Shown: positions 53,991 to 62,285 of the stretch, in pieces
How the letters are laid out: every line of letters begins with the position of its first letter
Position numbering within the stretch: position 1 is the first letter of the stretch
Assembly (NCBI RefSeq): GCF_009183415.1
Contig: NZ_WEHU01000009.1
Coordinates: 141,969 to 205,968 of the forward strand
Source: Bacillus sp. B1-b2
GTDB lineage: Bacteria > Bacillota > Bacilli > Bacillales > Cytobacillaceae
Reading direction: 5' to 3'
Length of the DNA stretch: 64,000 nucleotides
Made by a program: the position numbers and the translations under genes
Notes under the pieces: model-generated
The model's database searches: none
The model's input: the letters and a program-made list of their open reading frames with translations, nothing else
Told to the model about the DNA's origin: nothing

Positions 53991-55175
53991 TTAATGATTG
54001 CTATCATTTCTAAAGCCACTTCGCTTAATATCAGTATTCAAATGCATATTTATTTTTGCTTTCTTATATCCCACTGTCCAATCCTCTTTGTATTTTTTGA
54101 AGTTCTTATAATCCTGATCTCTTAACTTTTCTCCAAGACCAAAAATATCTGCTTCATAATCTGTTTGCATTTTCTTAAATAACGTTGCAAATTCCTTCTT
54201 CAGATAGTTGTTTGCTTCTTTCTCAAAGTCATTAAATGCATGTACTTTTTTTAATTCAACTTTTTGATCCGATCCATCTAAGACTGACTCTGCATCAATA
54301 TATATATCAAATTGAGGGATTCCCTCTACTTCCTTTGCTTTTATCTTTGTTTTCGAACGAAGCACTCTAATTCCAAAATATTTATTTTCTTCTCCCTCAA
54401 AGGGAATAGTTAAACTAGTTTGTTCTAATTTATTTTGTACCCACAGCAGCAATCTAGTTTCTTCCAAGGATAAATAACCTTGCAATTTTCCACCTTTAAA
54501 AACGGCTAACGAATCTATTTTTCCTACTGCATCTGGTACTGACTTTGTGATATTCTCTATATTCGCACCTTTTTCTTTTGACCCTTCTATAGTCATAGCG
54601 GCCAAGACGGGAACCTGCCCCTTAGATGCATAGCTTCTTATGTAATCATTCAATTTCATGACAGGTGTGCCTCCCCAATCTTTCAACATATTGTCCAATT
54701 GAGGAAAAATTTTCAAGGAAGATACTTTTTGGTAGTCATTTGTTATTCTAAGTAAATCAACAGCATTCCCTTCTTTTGCAATAACAATGTTAAAATCATC
54801 TCTTATTTCTCTATCTCTATCAAAGAAGTCCATAAAGCTTAAAATTCCTTCTTTTGCAATTGTTTCTCCTATTACTAAAACTCTAGTATGTGAAAAAATA
54901 TAATGAGTGGATGTAGCGATATTAAACTTATGTGTTATCTCTCCTATAGTATCTCCTTCAAATGTGTAGATGAAGGAAGGAGCTAATCCTTGGGCTGTTC
55001 GGTAGTTTAATTCTGTTGCAGCAGTCGACTCAATAGAAATTTTATATTTATGTTTATCTCCCTTATCAATGGCAATACCAGTTACAATCGAGTTTTCATT
55101 TAATTCAGAACGATCCCAACAACCTGAAAGGACAAAGCACATACCGATTATACAAATTAATAAACAATTTCTCAT
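53991..55175 (-). CDS. Ger(x)C-family spore germination lipoprotein
   Basis: A 394-residue C-subunit of a GerA-type nutrient receptor. The start is the ATG after AGGAG, giving a lipoprotein signal with lipobox FVLSGC (lipid Cys), followed by WDRSELNE, the classic GerAC N-terminus. Domain 1 includes GIAIDKG, and the C-terminal domain contains the KANYLKKEFATLFKKMQ helix. GerAC proteins reside in the spore inner membrane and are needed for receptor function together with A and B subunits, neither of which is nearby. Orphan C-subunits may have auxiliary roles. It lies just downstream of the kimA terminator. Confidence 0.9.
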   Translation of the reverse strand: MRNCLLICIIGMCFVLSGCWDRSELNENSIVTGIAIDKGDKHKYKISIESTAATELNYRTAQGLAPSFIYTFEGDTIGEITHKFNIATSTHYIFSHTRVLVIGETIAKEGILSFMDFFDRDREIRDDFNIVIAKEGNAVDLLRITNDYQKVSSLKIFPQLDNMLKDWGGTPVMKLNDYIRSYASKGQVPVLAAMTIEGSKEKGANIENITKSVPDAVGKIDSLAVFKGGKLQGYLSLEETRLLLWVQNKLEQTSLTIPFEGEENKYFGIRVLRSKTKIKAKEVEGIPQFDIYIDAESVLDGSDQKVELKKVHAFNDFEKEANNYLKKEFATLFKKMQTDYEADIFGLGEKLRDQDYKNFKKYKEDWTVGYKKAKINMHLNTDIKRSGFRNDSNH

Positions 55176-55203
55176 TAGCTTACTCCTATTACAAGGCATA
55201 ATA

Positions 55204-55270
55204 AAAAATGGATAATTCCTTGCTCCTTCATCATAGTTTGTGAAAGGAGTAAGAAATTATCCATATTTTT
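55204..55270 (-). terminator. Terminator of kimA
   Basis: AAATATGGATAATTTCTTACTCCTTT-like 5' arm pairs imperfectly with AAGGAGCAAGGAATTATCCATTTTTT (arms seen in parts), giving a long stem with a 14-base loop and a T-run. It ends 24-29 bases before the gerC start. Confidence 0.8.
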
Positions 55271-55279
55271 ATATTTATG

Positions 55280-57106
55280 TTATATTTTCAAACCATATGG
55301 TACAGTAGTTACAATGATATTTCTCTTATATAATAAGTGTGCTTTTAATAAAAGACTTGATTGATTATGCAACATATTATGCCAGTTTTTCTTTGTGATA
55401 AATTGAGGAATGATGACTGTAACACGATAATCCTGCTCGGCCGCTTTTTCCTCTATAACATTTATAAATCTTCTTAATGGTCGTATTAGACTTCGGTAAG
55501 GAGAATACAAAGTAACTAAACGAATATCTGGTCTGAACTTCCCCCATTTTTCCTCCATTAATTTTTCACTTTCTCTATCAAAAGCCACGTACACAGCAAT
55601 AACTGTACTTCCTACCATTTCTGCATATTCAAGTGAATTTTCAACAACTTTTGTAATTCCTGCAACTGGCAATATTACGACATTTCCTTTTAACTTGACT
55701 GAAGTTCCTTTATACTCCAATCTTAATTGATCAGCTACATTTCTATAATGATGATGAATTTTGTGGAATATCAACACCATAATTGGAAGGAACACAAGTA
55801 CTGGCCAAACTTTTGGAAATTTAGTTGAAAACAAGATCATTAAAACACTAAAACTAATGATTGCACCTATAAGATTAATACTTAATTTCCCTTTCCAGCC
55901 AATCGGCTTTTCTTTAATCCATTTTATACTCATTCCTGTCTGTGATAAGGTAAAAGGAATAAATACACCTACCGCATACAACGGAATTAATAATTCTGTA
56001 TGTCCTTTAAAAAGAAGAATTAATAAGATAGAAGCTGCACCTAAAGTGACGATACCATTTGAATATCCTAATCGATCACCTCTTACAGAGAATATTCTTG
56101 GCATATATTTATCTGTCGCAAGATTAACAGCTAGTAAAGGAAATGCTGCATAACCAGTATTTGCTGCCAGCACTAAAATAAGTGCGGTTGTAACTTGGAT
56201 AAAATAATATAACACATTTTTGCCGAATACTTCTGTAGCAAGCTGTGATATGACCGTCTCTTCAGCTTTTGGAGTGATTCCAAACCAGTAAGCAAGAAAG
56301 GTTATACCAGAAAATAATACAGCAAGTATTACTCCCATCAGCATTAATGTACGAACAGCATTCTTTGCAGGTGGCTCTTTAAAATTAGTTACAGCATTAG
56401 AAATTGCTTCTACACCTGTTAAAGCAGAGCATCCAGAAGAGAATGCTTTTAAAAGGATAAAGATACTAATTCCAGGTACCACTGTTCCTATAGAAGAATG
56501 TAAATCAACTGGCACTTGTCCAGTCATTACTCTCCATATTCCAGTTGCTATAAGAATAAGAATAGCGAAAACAAATAGATAAACAGGATAAGCCAGTATA
56601 GAGGCAGACTCTGTTACCCCTCTTAAATTTAAGATAGTTATAAATACTACTAGAATAATAGCTATTAACACATTGTATGGATGAAGGCTTGGAAATGCAG
56701 AAGTAATAGCATCCGTACCTGCACAAACACTAACAGCAACGGTTAATATATAATCTACTAATAGAGAACCACCAGCAATAAGACCTGCCTTCTCTCCTAG
56801 ATTCTTTTTAGATACTATATAAGCCCCGCCACCCTGTGGATAGGCATAAATAATTTGTCGATAGGATAATATCAATGCTAGTAATAAGACTAGAACTCCT
56901 ATTGCAATAGGAATGGAGTACCAGTATGCTAAAAATCCAACTGCTGTTAACACAATCAATATCTGCTCTGTACCATATGCTACAGATGAAAGTGCATCTG
57001 ATGAGAGTATAGCAAGTGCTTTTAATTTGTTTAATTTTTGCTCTCCTAGTTCACTAGATTTTAATGGTTTACCAATAATAAGTCTTTTAACCATTGATCT
57101 GTTCAT
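55280..57106 (-). CDS. kimA: High-affinity potassium transporter KimA
   Basis: A 608-residue K+/H+ symporter of the APC superfamily, formerly YdaO. It has 12 membrane segments in the first 445 residues and a C-terminal cytosolic domain (about 455-608) that binds c-di-AMP in B. subtilis KimA. Diagnostic stretches are IIGKPLKSSELGEQKLNKLKAL at the N-terminus (in part), SSDALSSVAYGTEQI, YPQGGGAYIVSKKNLGEKAG and SSGCSALTGVEAISN. Near-identical to B. subtilis KimA in many blocks and the same length (607). It sits behind a c-di-AMP riboswitch, so both RNA and protein are inhibited at high K+. RBS GGAGG. Confidence 0.96.
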   Translation of the reverse strand: MNRSMVKRLIIGKPLKSSELGEQKLNKLKALAILSSDALSSVAYGTEQILIVLTAVGFLAYWYSIPIAIGVLVLLLALILSYRQIIYAYPQGGGAYIVSKKNLGEKAGLIAGGSLLVDYILTVAVSVCAGTDAITSAFPSLHPYNVLIAIILVVFITILNLRGVTESASILAYPVYLFVFAILILIATGIWRVMTGQVPVDLHSSIGTVVPGISIFILLKAFSSGCSALTGVEAISNAVTNFKEPPAKNAVRTLMLMGVILAVLFSGITFLAYWFGITPKAEETVISQLATEVFGKNVLYYFIQVTTALILVLAANTGYAAFPLLAVNLATDKYMPRIFSVRGDRLGYSNGIVTLGAASILLILLFKGHTELLIPLYAVGVFIPFTLSQTGMSIKWIKEKPIGWKGKLSINLIGAIISFSVLMILFSTKFPKVWPVLVFLPIMVLIFHKIHHHYRNVADQLRLEYKGTSVKLKGNVVILPVAGITKVVENSLEYAEMVGSTVIAVYVAFDRESEKLMEEKWGKFRPDIRLVTLYSPYRSLIRPLRRFINVIEEKAAEQDYRVTVIIPQFITKKNWHNMLHNQSSLLLKAHLLYKRNIIVTTVPYGLKI

Positions 57107-57175
57107 GTTACATCCTCCAATTAAATACCGCTTCCTGTTTGCTTTCTACTTAAAGAAGAAAAATTTAAACATAGC

Positions 57176-57203
57176 AAAAAACCACAGAGAATACCCTGTG
57201 GTC
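57176..57203 (-). terminator. c-di-AMP riboswitch terminator
   Basis: ACCACAG, a loop containing GGTATTCT, CTGTGGT, then TTTTTGCT on the minus strand. It lies 38 bases past the aptamer, 70 bases before kimA. Confidence 0.85.
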
Positions 57204-57240
57204 GTTGAACACAATCACCAGTTTTCTTCCCCTCTAAAAA

Positions 57241-57360
57241 CGCTTACGGAGTTAGCTGTCGGATTCGGGCATCTTAGAGTTGCCCTACCTTTAAAAAGGA
57301 TTCACCCCTAGTGTTATACACACGTAATTTTGGGTCCCCCGCTCCAAACGGATTAAGCGA
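57241..57360 (-). promoter_or_regulatory. ydaO-type c-di-AMP riboswitch
   Basis: On the minus strand: P1 CGCTTA/TAAGCG, AATCCGTTTGGAGCGGGGGA, CCCA, GGGGTGAATCC, GGTAGGGCAACTC, GCCCGAATCCGACAGCTAAC and CTCCGTAAGCG, the ordered consensus of the ydaO-yuaA class. c-di-AMP binding stabilises the aptamer and favours the terminator, shutting off kimA. Confidence 0.97.
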
Positions 57361-57597
57361 TGTATTGTTGTTTCCTATCTGAGAATGATATTACTCCCAT
57401 AAACTAAGTCAGTAAAGGATTTGAAAAGGATAATAATGACGAAAAATAGCCGAATTCACAGGTATAACTCTAATTAGATGGATTAACAGATTCCTTTCTC
57501 TCTTTCTCTTCGAATATCTTTGATTTATTTACCTGTTTCTTAATATAGACATAAATGAAATGCACATCGTTGATATAACGTTTTCAAAATTCACATA
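57361..57597. other. kimA promoter region
   Basis: AT-rich, no frame. The kimA promoter should lie just upstream of 57370-57400; no exact match could be fixed. Confidence 0.3.
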
Positions 57598-57634
57598 GAA
57601 AAGAAGCTGCCTATATTAGACAGCTTCTCTTTTG
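57598..57634 (-). terminator. Terminator of ndh
   Basis: AAAAGAAGCTG/CAGCTTCTCTTTT stem with an 11-base loop, 10 bases after the ndh stop. Confidence 0.8.
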
Positions 57635-57643
57635 AATTATCGC

Positions 57644-58828
57644 TTAATAAGCTAAGCTAAATAATCCTTTAATATGTGATAAGTAACGAATATTACTTGC
57701 TTCTTTCATTAGGGAAGCTGGTAAGCCTCTTAATGGTGTAGAGCTTCCTCCAACAATTGCAACTCCGTCTTTTCTACCAAGACTTGCAAGTGTACCTGAG
57801 TTGATTGGGTCGAATGAATCTAATGATTTACCTTCTAGATGCGCATATAGATTGTACCCAATTAACTCACCCATTTGCCATGCGATTTGAGCTGTAGGTG
57901 GTGCTGGACGACCTTCTGGACCATCAGGGAAGTATACAGCACTGTCTCCTGCAACAAACACTTCAGGGTGTGAAGTAGATTGTAAGAATTCATTAACTGT
58001 AGCACGTCCACGGTTTACTTCTAAACCAGAAACGCCAACTAGAGGATTTCCTTGTACTCCACCTGTCCAAACGAATGTGTTTGTAACAATTTTTTGACCA
58101 TCTTTTAAGTCTACTACATTGCCTGCAACATTTGTAACAGCTAATCCAGTTAAGAATTTCACTCCACGGTTTTCTAAGCTCTTTGTAGCACGTTCAATTA
58201 AGTCATCTGGAAGAACTGGAAGAATCTTCGGACCAGCTTCAACAAGAAGTAATTTAATGTCTCTGTAATCAACACCATATTTTCTTGTCATTCCAGGTAA
58301 GATGTCAGCAAGTTCACCAACTAGTTCTACACCAGTTAAACCGCCTCCACCGATTAGAATAGTTGCATCTTCTTCTTTTCTTGTTTTCGCATATTCACGA
58401 ACTCTTGCTTCTACATGGTTATAAATCTTATTAGCATCTTCTGCTGATTTAAGAACCATACTATTCTCTTCAAGACCAGGAATTCCGAAGTATGCTGTAA
58501 CACTACCTAATGCAACAACTAATGCATCATAAGATAATTTAGAACCGTCGTTTAGGACAACTTCTTTATTATCTACAGAGAAAGTGTCAACTGTAGCAAT
58601 TTTAAGATCAATATCTTTTCCTTTGAATAATTTTTCTAAAGGCATAGCAACTGCTTGTTCAGAAACATTTCCTGCTGCTAAACGGTGTAATTCAGTAATA
58701 ATTTGGTGTGTAGGATATTTATTAATCACTGTCACTTTAGCTTCTTCTTTGTTGTAGAATTTACGAACATTTAAAGCTGCTAAAAGACCGCCGTATCCAG
58801 CACCTAAAATAACAATATGTTTTGACAT
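57644..58828 (-). CDS. ndh: Type II NADH dehydrogenase
   Basis: A 394-residue NDH-2 flavoprotein that passes electrons from NADH to menaquinone without proton pumping. FAD motif ILGAGYGGLLAALN (about 6-19), NADH motif ILIGGGGLTGVELVGELAD (about 157-175), and VFVAGDSAVY, PPTAQIAWQMGELIGYN. The C-terminal amphipathic RYLSHIKGLF attaches it to the membrane. It is nearly collinear with B. subtilis Ndh (YjlD, 392 residues). It forms the yjlC-ndh operon with the DUF1641 gene 96 bases upstream, controlled by Rex in B. subtilis. Confidence 0.96.
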   Translation of the reverse strand: MSKHIVILGAGYGGLLAALNVRKFYNKEEAKVTVINKYPTHQIITELHRLAAGNVSEQAVAMPLEKLFKGKDIDLKIATVDTFSVDNKEVVLNDGSKLSYDALVVALGSVTAYFGIPGLEENSMVLKSAEDANKIYNHVEARVREYAKTRKEEDATILIGGGGLTGVELVGELADILPGMTRKYGVDYRDIKLLLVEAGPKILPVLPDDLIERATKSLENRGVKFLTGLAVTNVAGNVVDLKDGQKIVTNTFVWTGGVQGNPLVGVSGLEVNRGRATVNEFLQSTSHPEVFVAGDSAVYFPDGPEGRPAPPTAQIAWQMGELIGYNLYAHLEGKSLDSFDPINSGTLASLGRKDGVAIVGGSSTPLRGLPASLMKEASNIRYLSHIKGLFSLAY

Positions 58829-58924
58829 AGTATATCCTCCGTCCTTATTCCATCTAAAGTATTGGTCACTATTTCTTCTTTACCTTAAAACTTTAAGATA
58901 ATAAGAAAACAGTTCCAGGAAAAA

Positions 58925-59353
58925 TTACTTGTTGTTTTCGCGTTCTGACATAATTTGAAGATAACTTTGTAAGAAGCGGAAAAGCTTTTGAGCTTGAGGA
59001 TCTTTCATCATTCTCATTAATCCAAAAATCCCAATTGTTTCGTTGCTCTCATCAGCACGGTCTTTAGCTTCGATTGCTGCAGATGCTAATCCTTTAACTG
59101 AATGAACAACTGGCTCCATCATTTCTGATGTAGCATGAACAATATCACTTTTGAATACTGCGTCTTGAGATAATGCTTGAACGACATCATAAGACTTCGT
59201 TAAAGTATTTACCAACTCAGTTAATTTTGGAAGTTGATCAATAAGAGTTGTCAAAGATTGTTGTACCTCTGGCTTTAACAACTGATCTAATAGATCTTGA
59301 TTTGAATTTGCCAGTTGATTTTCAGCATTTGTTTGTGCAGTAGTTTCTGACAT
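58925..59353 (-). CDS. yjlC: DUF1641 protein (YjlC)
   Basis: A 142-residue, mostly helical DUF1641 protein. It begins with a Gln/Asn-rich region (about 1-30), then a hydrophobic helical core (LTTLIDQLPKLTELVNTL), and the conserved C-terminal segment GIFGLMRMMKDPQAQKLFRFLQ. DUF1641 members are regularly found beside NADH or formate dehydrogenases; B. subtilis yjlC precedes ndh in the same way. Its role is not known. AGGAG is at a suitable distance before the ATG. Confidence 0.9.
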   Translation of the reverse strand: MSETTAQTNAENQLANSNQDLLDQLLKPEVQQSLTTLIDQLPKLTELVNTLTKSYDVVQALSQDAVFKSDIVHATSEMMEPVVHSVKGLASAAIEAKDRADESNETIGIFGLMRMMKDPQAQKLFRFLQSYLQIMSERENNK

Positions 59354-59406
59354 AACGAATTCTCCTTTACTATAAGCAAATTTGCTTAAATAATTTTAAC
59401 AAACTA

Positions 59407-59424
59407 TTGTGATTGACTGCACAA
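59407..59424. promoter_or_regulatory. Rex-box-like operator of yjlC-ndh
   Basis: TTGTGA, six bases, GCACAA: an 18-bp inverted repeat with one mismatch to the TTGTGA-N6-TCACAA Rex site, 54 bases upstream of yjlC. The remainder of the gap to 59702 is AT-rich with no gene. Confidence 0.65.
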
Positions 59425-59702
59425 AAGTTTGCATACAATAATTGAAATAACTTTAGTTACAAATCAAAGAAGTTATTTTTTACATAAAATAATAAATGGA
59501 CTATACCATATTAACAAATAGTTGAACTACTTCTTCTCATTTAACTCCTTTAATATAATACCACTTTTTAATTAAAAATAAATGAGGATTAGTAAAAAAA
59601 TAGAGTTTTTTTAAATTAAAGTGATTATTATCACATTAATTCAATTAGTATTTATGGATTAACATTGATTTTCCTATTTTATTAACTAAAAAGATAGTTT
59701 CT

Positions 59703-60502
59703 TTAAACTTTTAAAGGCAAATATACGAAAAAAGTAGTTCCTTTATTTGGTTTACTTTCTATTTCTATCTCCCCATTTAATCGATGAATAATATGGAAGC
59801 AGACTGTTGTGCCTAATCCTGTACCTTGCGTTTTAGTGGAATAAAAAGGCGATCCAAGCTTTTCTACTTCCTCTTCTGACATTCCTCTACCATTATCATG
59901 CACTTTAATAGCACAAAAATCCTTCCTTTTTTCTGCAGTAATAAAAACTTCTCCTTGTTTATCAACTGCTTCCATTCCATTCTTAATGAGATTAATTAAA
60001 ACCTGTAACATTTCATCCTTCCCTGCCATCACTTTATAGGAAGTAGCTACTTTGTTTAATAGCTGGACATTCTTTAGCATAAGGCATCATTAGTTTTTCC
60101 GCTTGTTTCACACATTCCATTATGTCTATTACTTCATTATATGTAGAATTCATGGTTGCCAAAGACAAATAGTCATTTATATTTTTTCAGCTCTAGATAA
60201 TTTAGAAGACATAATGGTAATTTTATCAATTTGATTAGATGTAGATTTCTCACCCTCTAATAATAATTGAGTATCTCCCTTTACTACAGTTAGCGGATTT
60301 CGTATCTCATGTGCAACAGAAGCAGCCATTTCACCTATTAGTTTTATCTTATCTGTTTGTTTCTCTTTTATTCTATTTTTTTCTTTTTCAAATAAGGATT
60401 CTATTAAATAACAAGCAATGATGCCTGTTACAAGGTGTGCTAAATAAAAATAGGAACAACATTAAGCAATATAACAAATAAATAATTATCAAAGCGAATC
60501 AT
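59703..60502 (-). pseudogene. Decayed sensor histidine kinase
   Basis: A minus-strand kinase broken into at least four frame segments. From an ATG at 60502 with AAAGGAG upstream: MIRFDNYLFVILLNVVPIFI then a stop; in another frame AHLVTGIIACYLIESLFEK (membrane), [20 protein letters not shown] (HisKA with the His) up to KLSRAEKI and a stop; a third frame INDYLSLATMNS...LMMPYA; and the final frame KNVQLLNKV...NLIKNGMEAV, DNGRGMS, GTGLGTTV (HATPase). The total is about 265 residues with only two membrane segments. Several independent frame breaks make a sequencing artefact unlikely. It resembles sporulation-type kinases. The 125-codon 3' frame alone has no SD. Confidence 0.8.
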
Positions 60503-60731
60503 TTTTTTCTCCTTTTTATTACAGATATACAAAAATATTAAATCACTCTCTTACTGGTACTATTGAACCATTTTCCTTAAATGGATAATATATCCTTTCA
60601 ATCCTAATTCGTAGAAAGTAAATAGTTTTATTACCTTTTAGACATACTAAGTGTGTATATTGTTCTTTCTATCCTTTTTGTTTACATTCAGGTTTTTTGA
60701 ATGAATTTCATGAATATTTGAGGTGTACTTG

Positions 60732-62084
60732 ATGGCAAAATCTACTTCTGAATCAAAATCAGGTCAGTCAGGTGACTTAAAATGGTGGCAGCTTTCCTTA
60801 ATTGGTGTTGGCTGTACGATTGGAACAGGCTACTTTTTAGGATCTAGCTTAGGCATTAAAGAAACTGGTTTTTCTATTGTTTTTGCCTTTGTATTAGCAG
60901 CATTGGGTACATACATTGTTTTCAATCAATTAGCCAAAATGACTGCAGCAGATCCACAAGAAGGCTCTTTTTGTTATTATGCTAATAAGGCATTTGGCCC
61001 TTGGGCAGGCTTTAGTTGTGGGTGGAATTACTGGTTTTCTAATATTCTTATTATGGGAAGCCAATTAACTGCTCTATCTATTCTTTCTCAATTTTGGTTT
61101 AAAGATGTTCCATTATGGATATTCGCCTGTATTTATGCAGCTTTATCTCTATTTGTTGTTTTACTAGGTACGAAAGGCTTTGATAAAGTAGAAAATTATC
61201 TAGCTATCATTAAAACGGCAGCTATTATCATGTTCATTGTATTAGCATGTGCAGCCGTTTTTGGTTGGATTAAGGGTGGTAATCACCCAATAAATTTACC
61301 TAATAAAGTGGATGACTTTTTCCCTAAGGGGTTTAAGGGGTTCTGGGTATCATTATTATTTGCTTTTTATGCTTATGGAGGAATAGAAGTAATTGGCTTA
61401 ATGGCCATGCAGCTGAAAGATAAAAAAGATGCTCCTAAAGCTGGAACTAATATGCTAATTATATTGTTAGTTATATATGTATTATCTTTAGGACTTGCAA
61501 CGATTCTTGTTCCATTGGATGCTTTTACAGAAAAAGAAAGTCCTTTTGTAACAGCATTAGGTGATTTTCCTTTAGCTTTCTTTCCGCATGTTTTTAATGG
61601 AGCAATTATCATTGCAGGATTTTCAACTATGACCGCTTCTCTGTTTGGAGTTACAAATCTTCTAGTTACAATGGCGAAAGATGGAGATGCACCTTCCATT
61701 TTTCAAAAAAAATTAAAGAAATGGAACCAGCTACCATTGCCATCCTTTATATTAGGAGGTATTGGGTTATTTGCTTCTGTTCTTGCAGCACTATTACTAC
61801 CTGGTAGGCTTTTTGAATATATTACTACAGCTGCAGGAATTCTTTTATTATACAACTGGACGTTCATTCTTCTATCCTCGTTTAAGATATTACAGAATAA
61901 ATTGTGGGATAAGATAAAAGCTTCGGTTGGCATTCTTTTAATAATAGCAGCAGTAAGTGGTACTGTATTAGAAACAGAAATACGCATAGGATTCTTTGTC
62001 AGTCTAGGGTTTGTTCTACTCATTGCTATTGCCACTTTCTTTATGCGCCATAAATTAGGAAAAAAGAAGCAATGTACAGAATAA
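60732..62084 (+). CDS. APC-family amino acid permease
   Basis: A 450-residue permease of the amino acid transporter family (AAT, AapA/YbgF-like). Twelve hydrophobic segments; the first contains LIGVGCTIGTGYFLGSS (about 26-42), the unwound helix 1 that binds the amino-acid backbone, and MTAADPQEGSFCYYANKAFG covers helix 3's start. The C-terminus is short and basic. The start is the ATG with GAGG 8 bases upstream, not the earlier GTG. Substrate unknown. It is the last non-mobile gene before the IS region. Confidence 0.88.
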   Translation: MAKSTSESKSGQSGDLKWWQLSLIGVGCTIGTGYFLGSSLGIKETGFSIVFAFVLAALGTYIVFNQLAKMTAADPQEGSFCYYANKAFGPWAGFSCGWNYWFSNILIMGSQLTALSILSQFWFKDVPLWIFACIYAALSLFVVLLGTKGFDKVENYLAIIKTAAIIMFIVLACAAVFGWIKGGNHPINLPNKVDDFFPKGFKGFWVSLLFAFYAYGGIEVIGLMAMQLKDKKDAPKAGTNMLIILLVIYVLSLGLATILVPLDAFTEKESPFVTALGDFPLAFFPHVFNGAIIIAGFSTMTASLFGVTNLLVTMAKDGDAPSIFQKKLKKWNQLPLPSFILGGIGLFASVLAALLLPGRLFEYITTAAGILLLYNWTFILLSSFKILQNKLWDKIKASVGILLIIAAVSGTVLETEIRIGFFVSLGFVLLIAIATFFMRHKLGKKKQCTE

Positions 62085-62099
62085 AAGGAAGAACGTGTA

Positions 62100-62176
62100 T
62101 GACTAAACTGGCACCCATGTCAAGGACACAATAAAAAAAGAGACTAAGCAACTAGAAGGTGATTCCTATATTGAAT
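62100..62176 (-). pseudogene. 3' end of IS3-family transposase gene (distal piece)
   Basis: The minus strand encodes IQYRNHLLVA and a stop at 62144, the usual end of IS3-family OrfB, and TGTCCTTGACATGGGTGCC beyond it looks like the element's terminal repeat. It joins in frame to the piece at 63857-64000 once the IS1182-family insertion and one copy of its target duplication are removed. Confidence 0.8.
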
Positions 62177-62227
62177 GAGGCCACTGAAAAACTTAGGTTT
62201 TTTATTTCTGTAATCTCAAATGAATAC

Positions 62228-62275
62228 AAAAAGGCAATTTTCCGCCGGTTTTTTAGGCGGAAAATTGCCTTTTTC
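62228..62275. terminator. Terminator inside the IS1182-family element
   Basis: AAAAAGGCAATTTTCCGCC and complement, a 19-bp perfect stem with a 9-base loop, 10 bases past the transposase stop. Confidence 0.88.
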
Positions 62276-62285
62276 CTTTTCTAGT

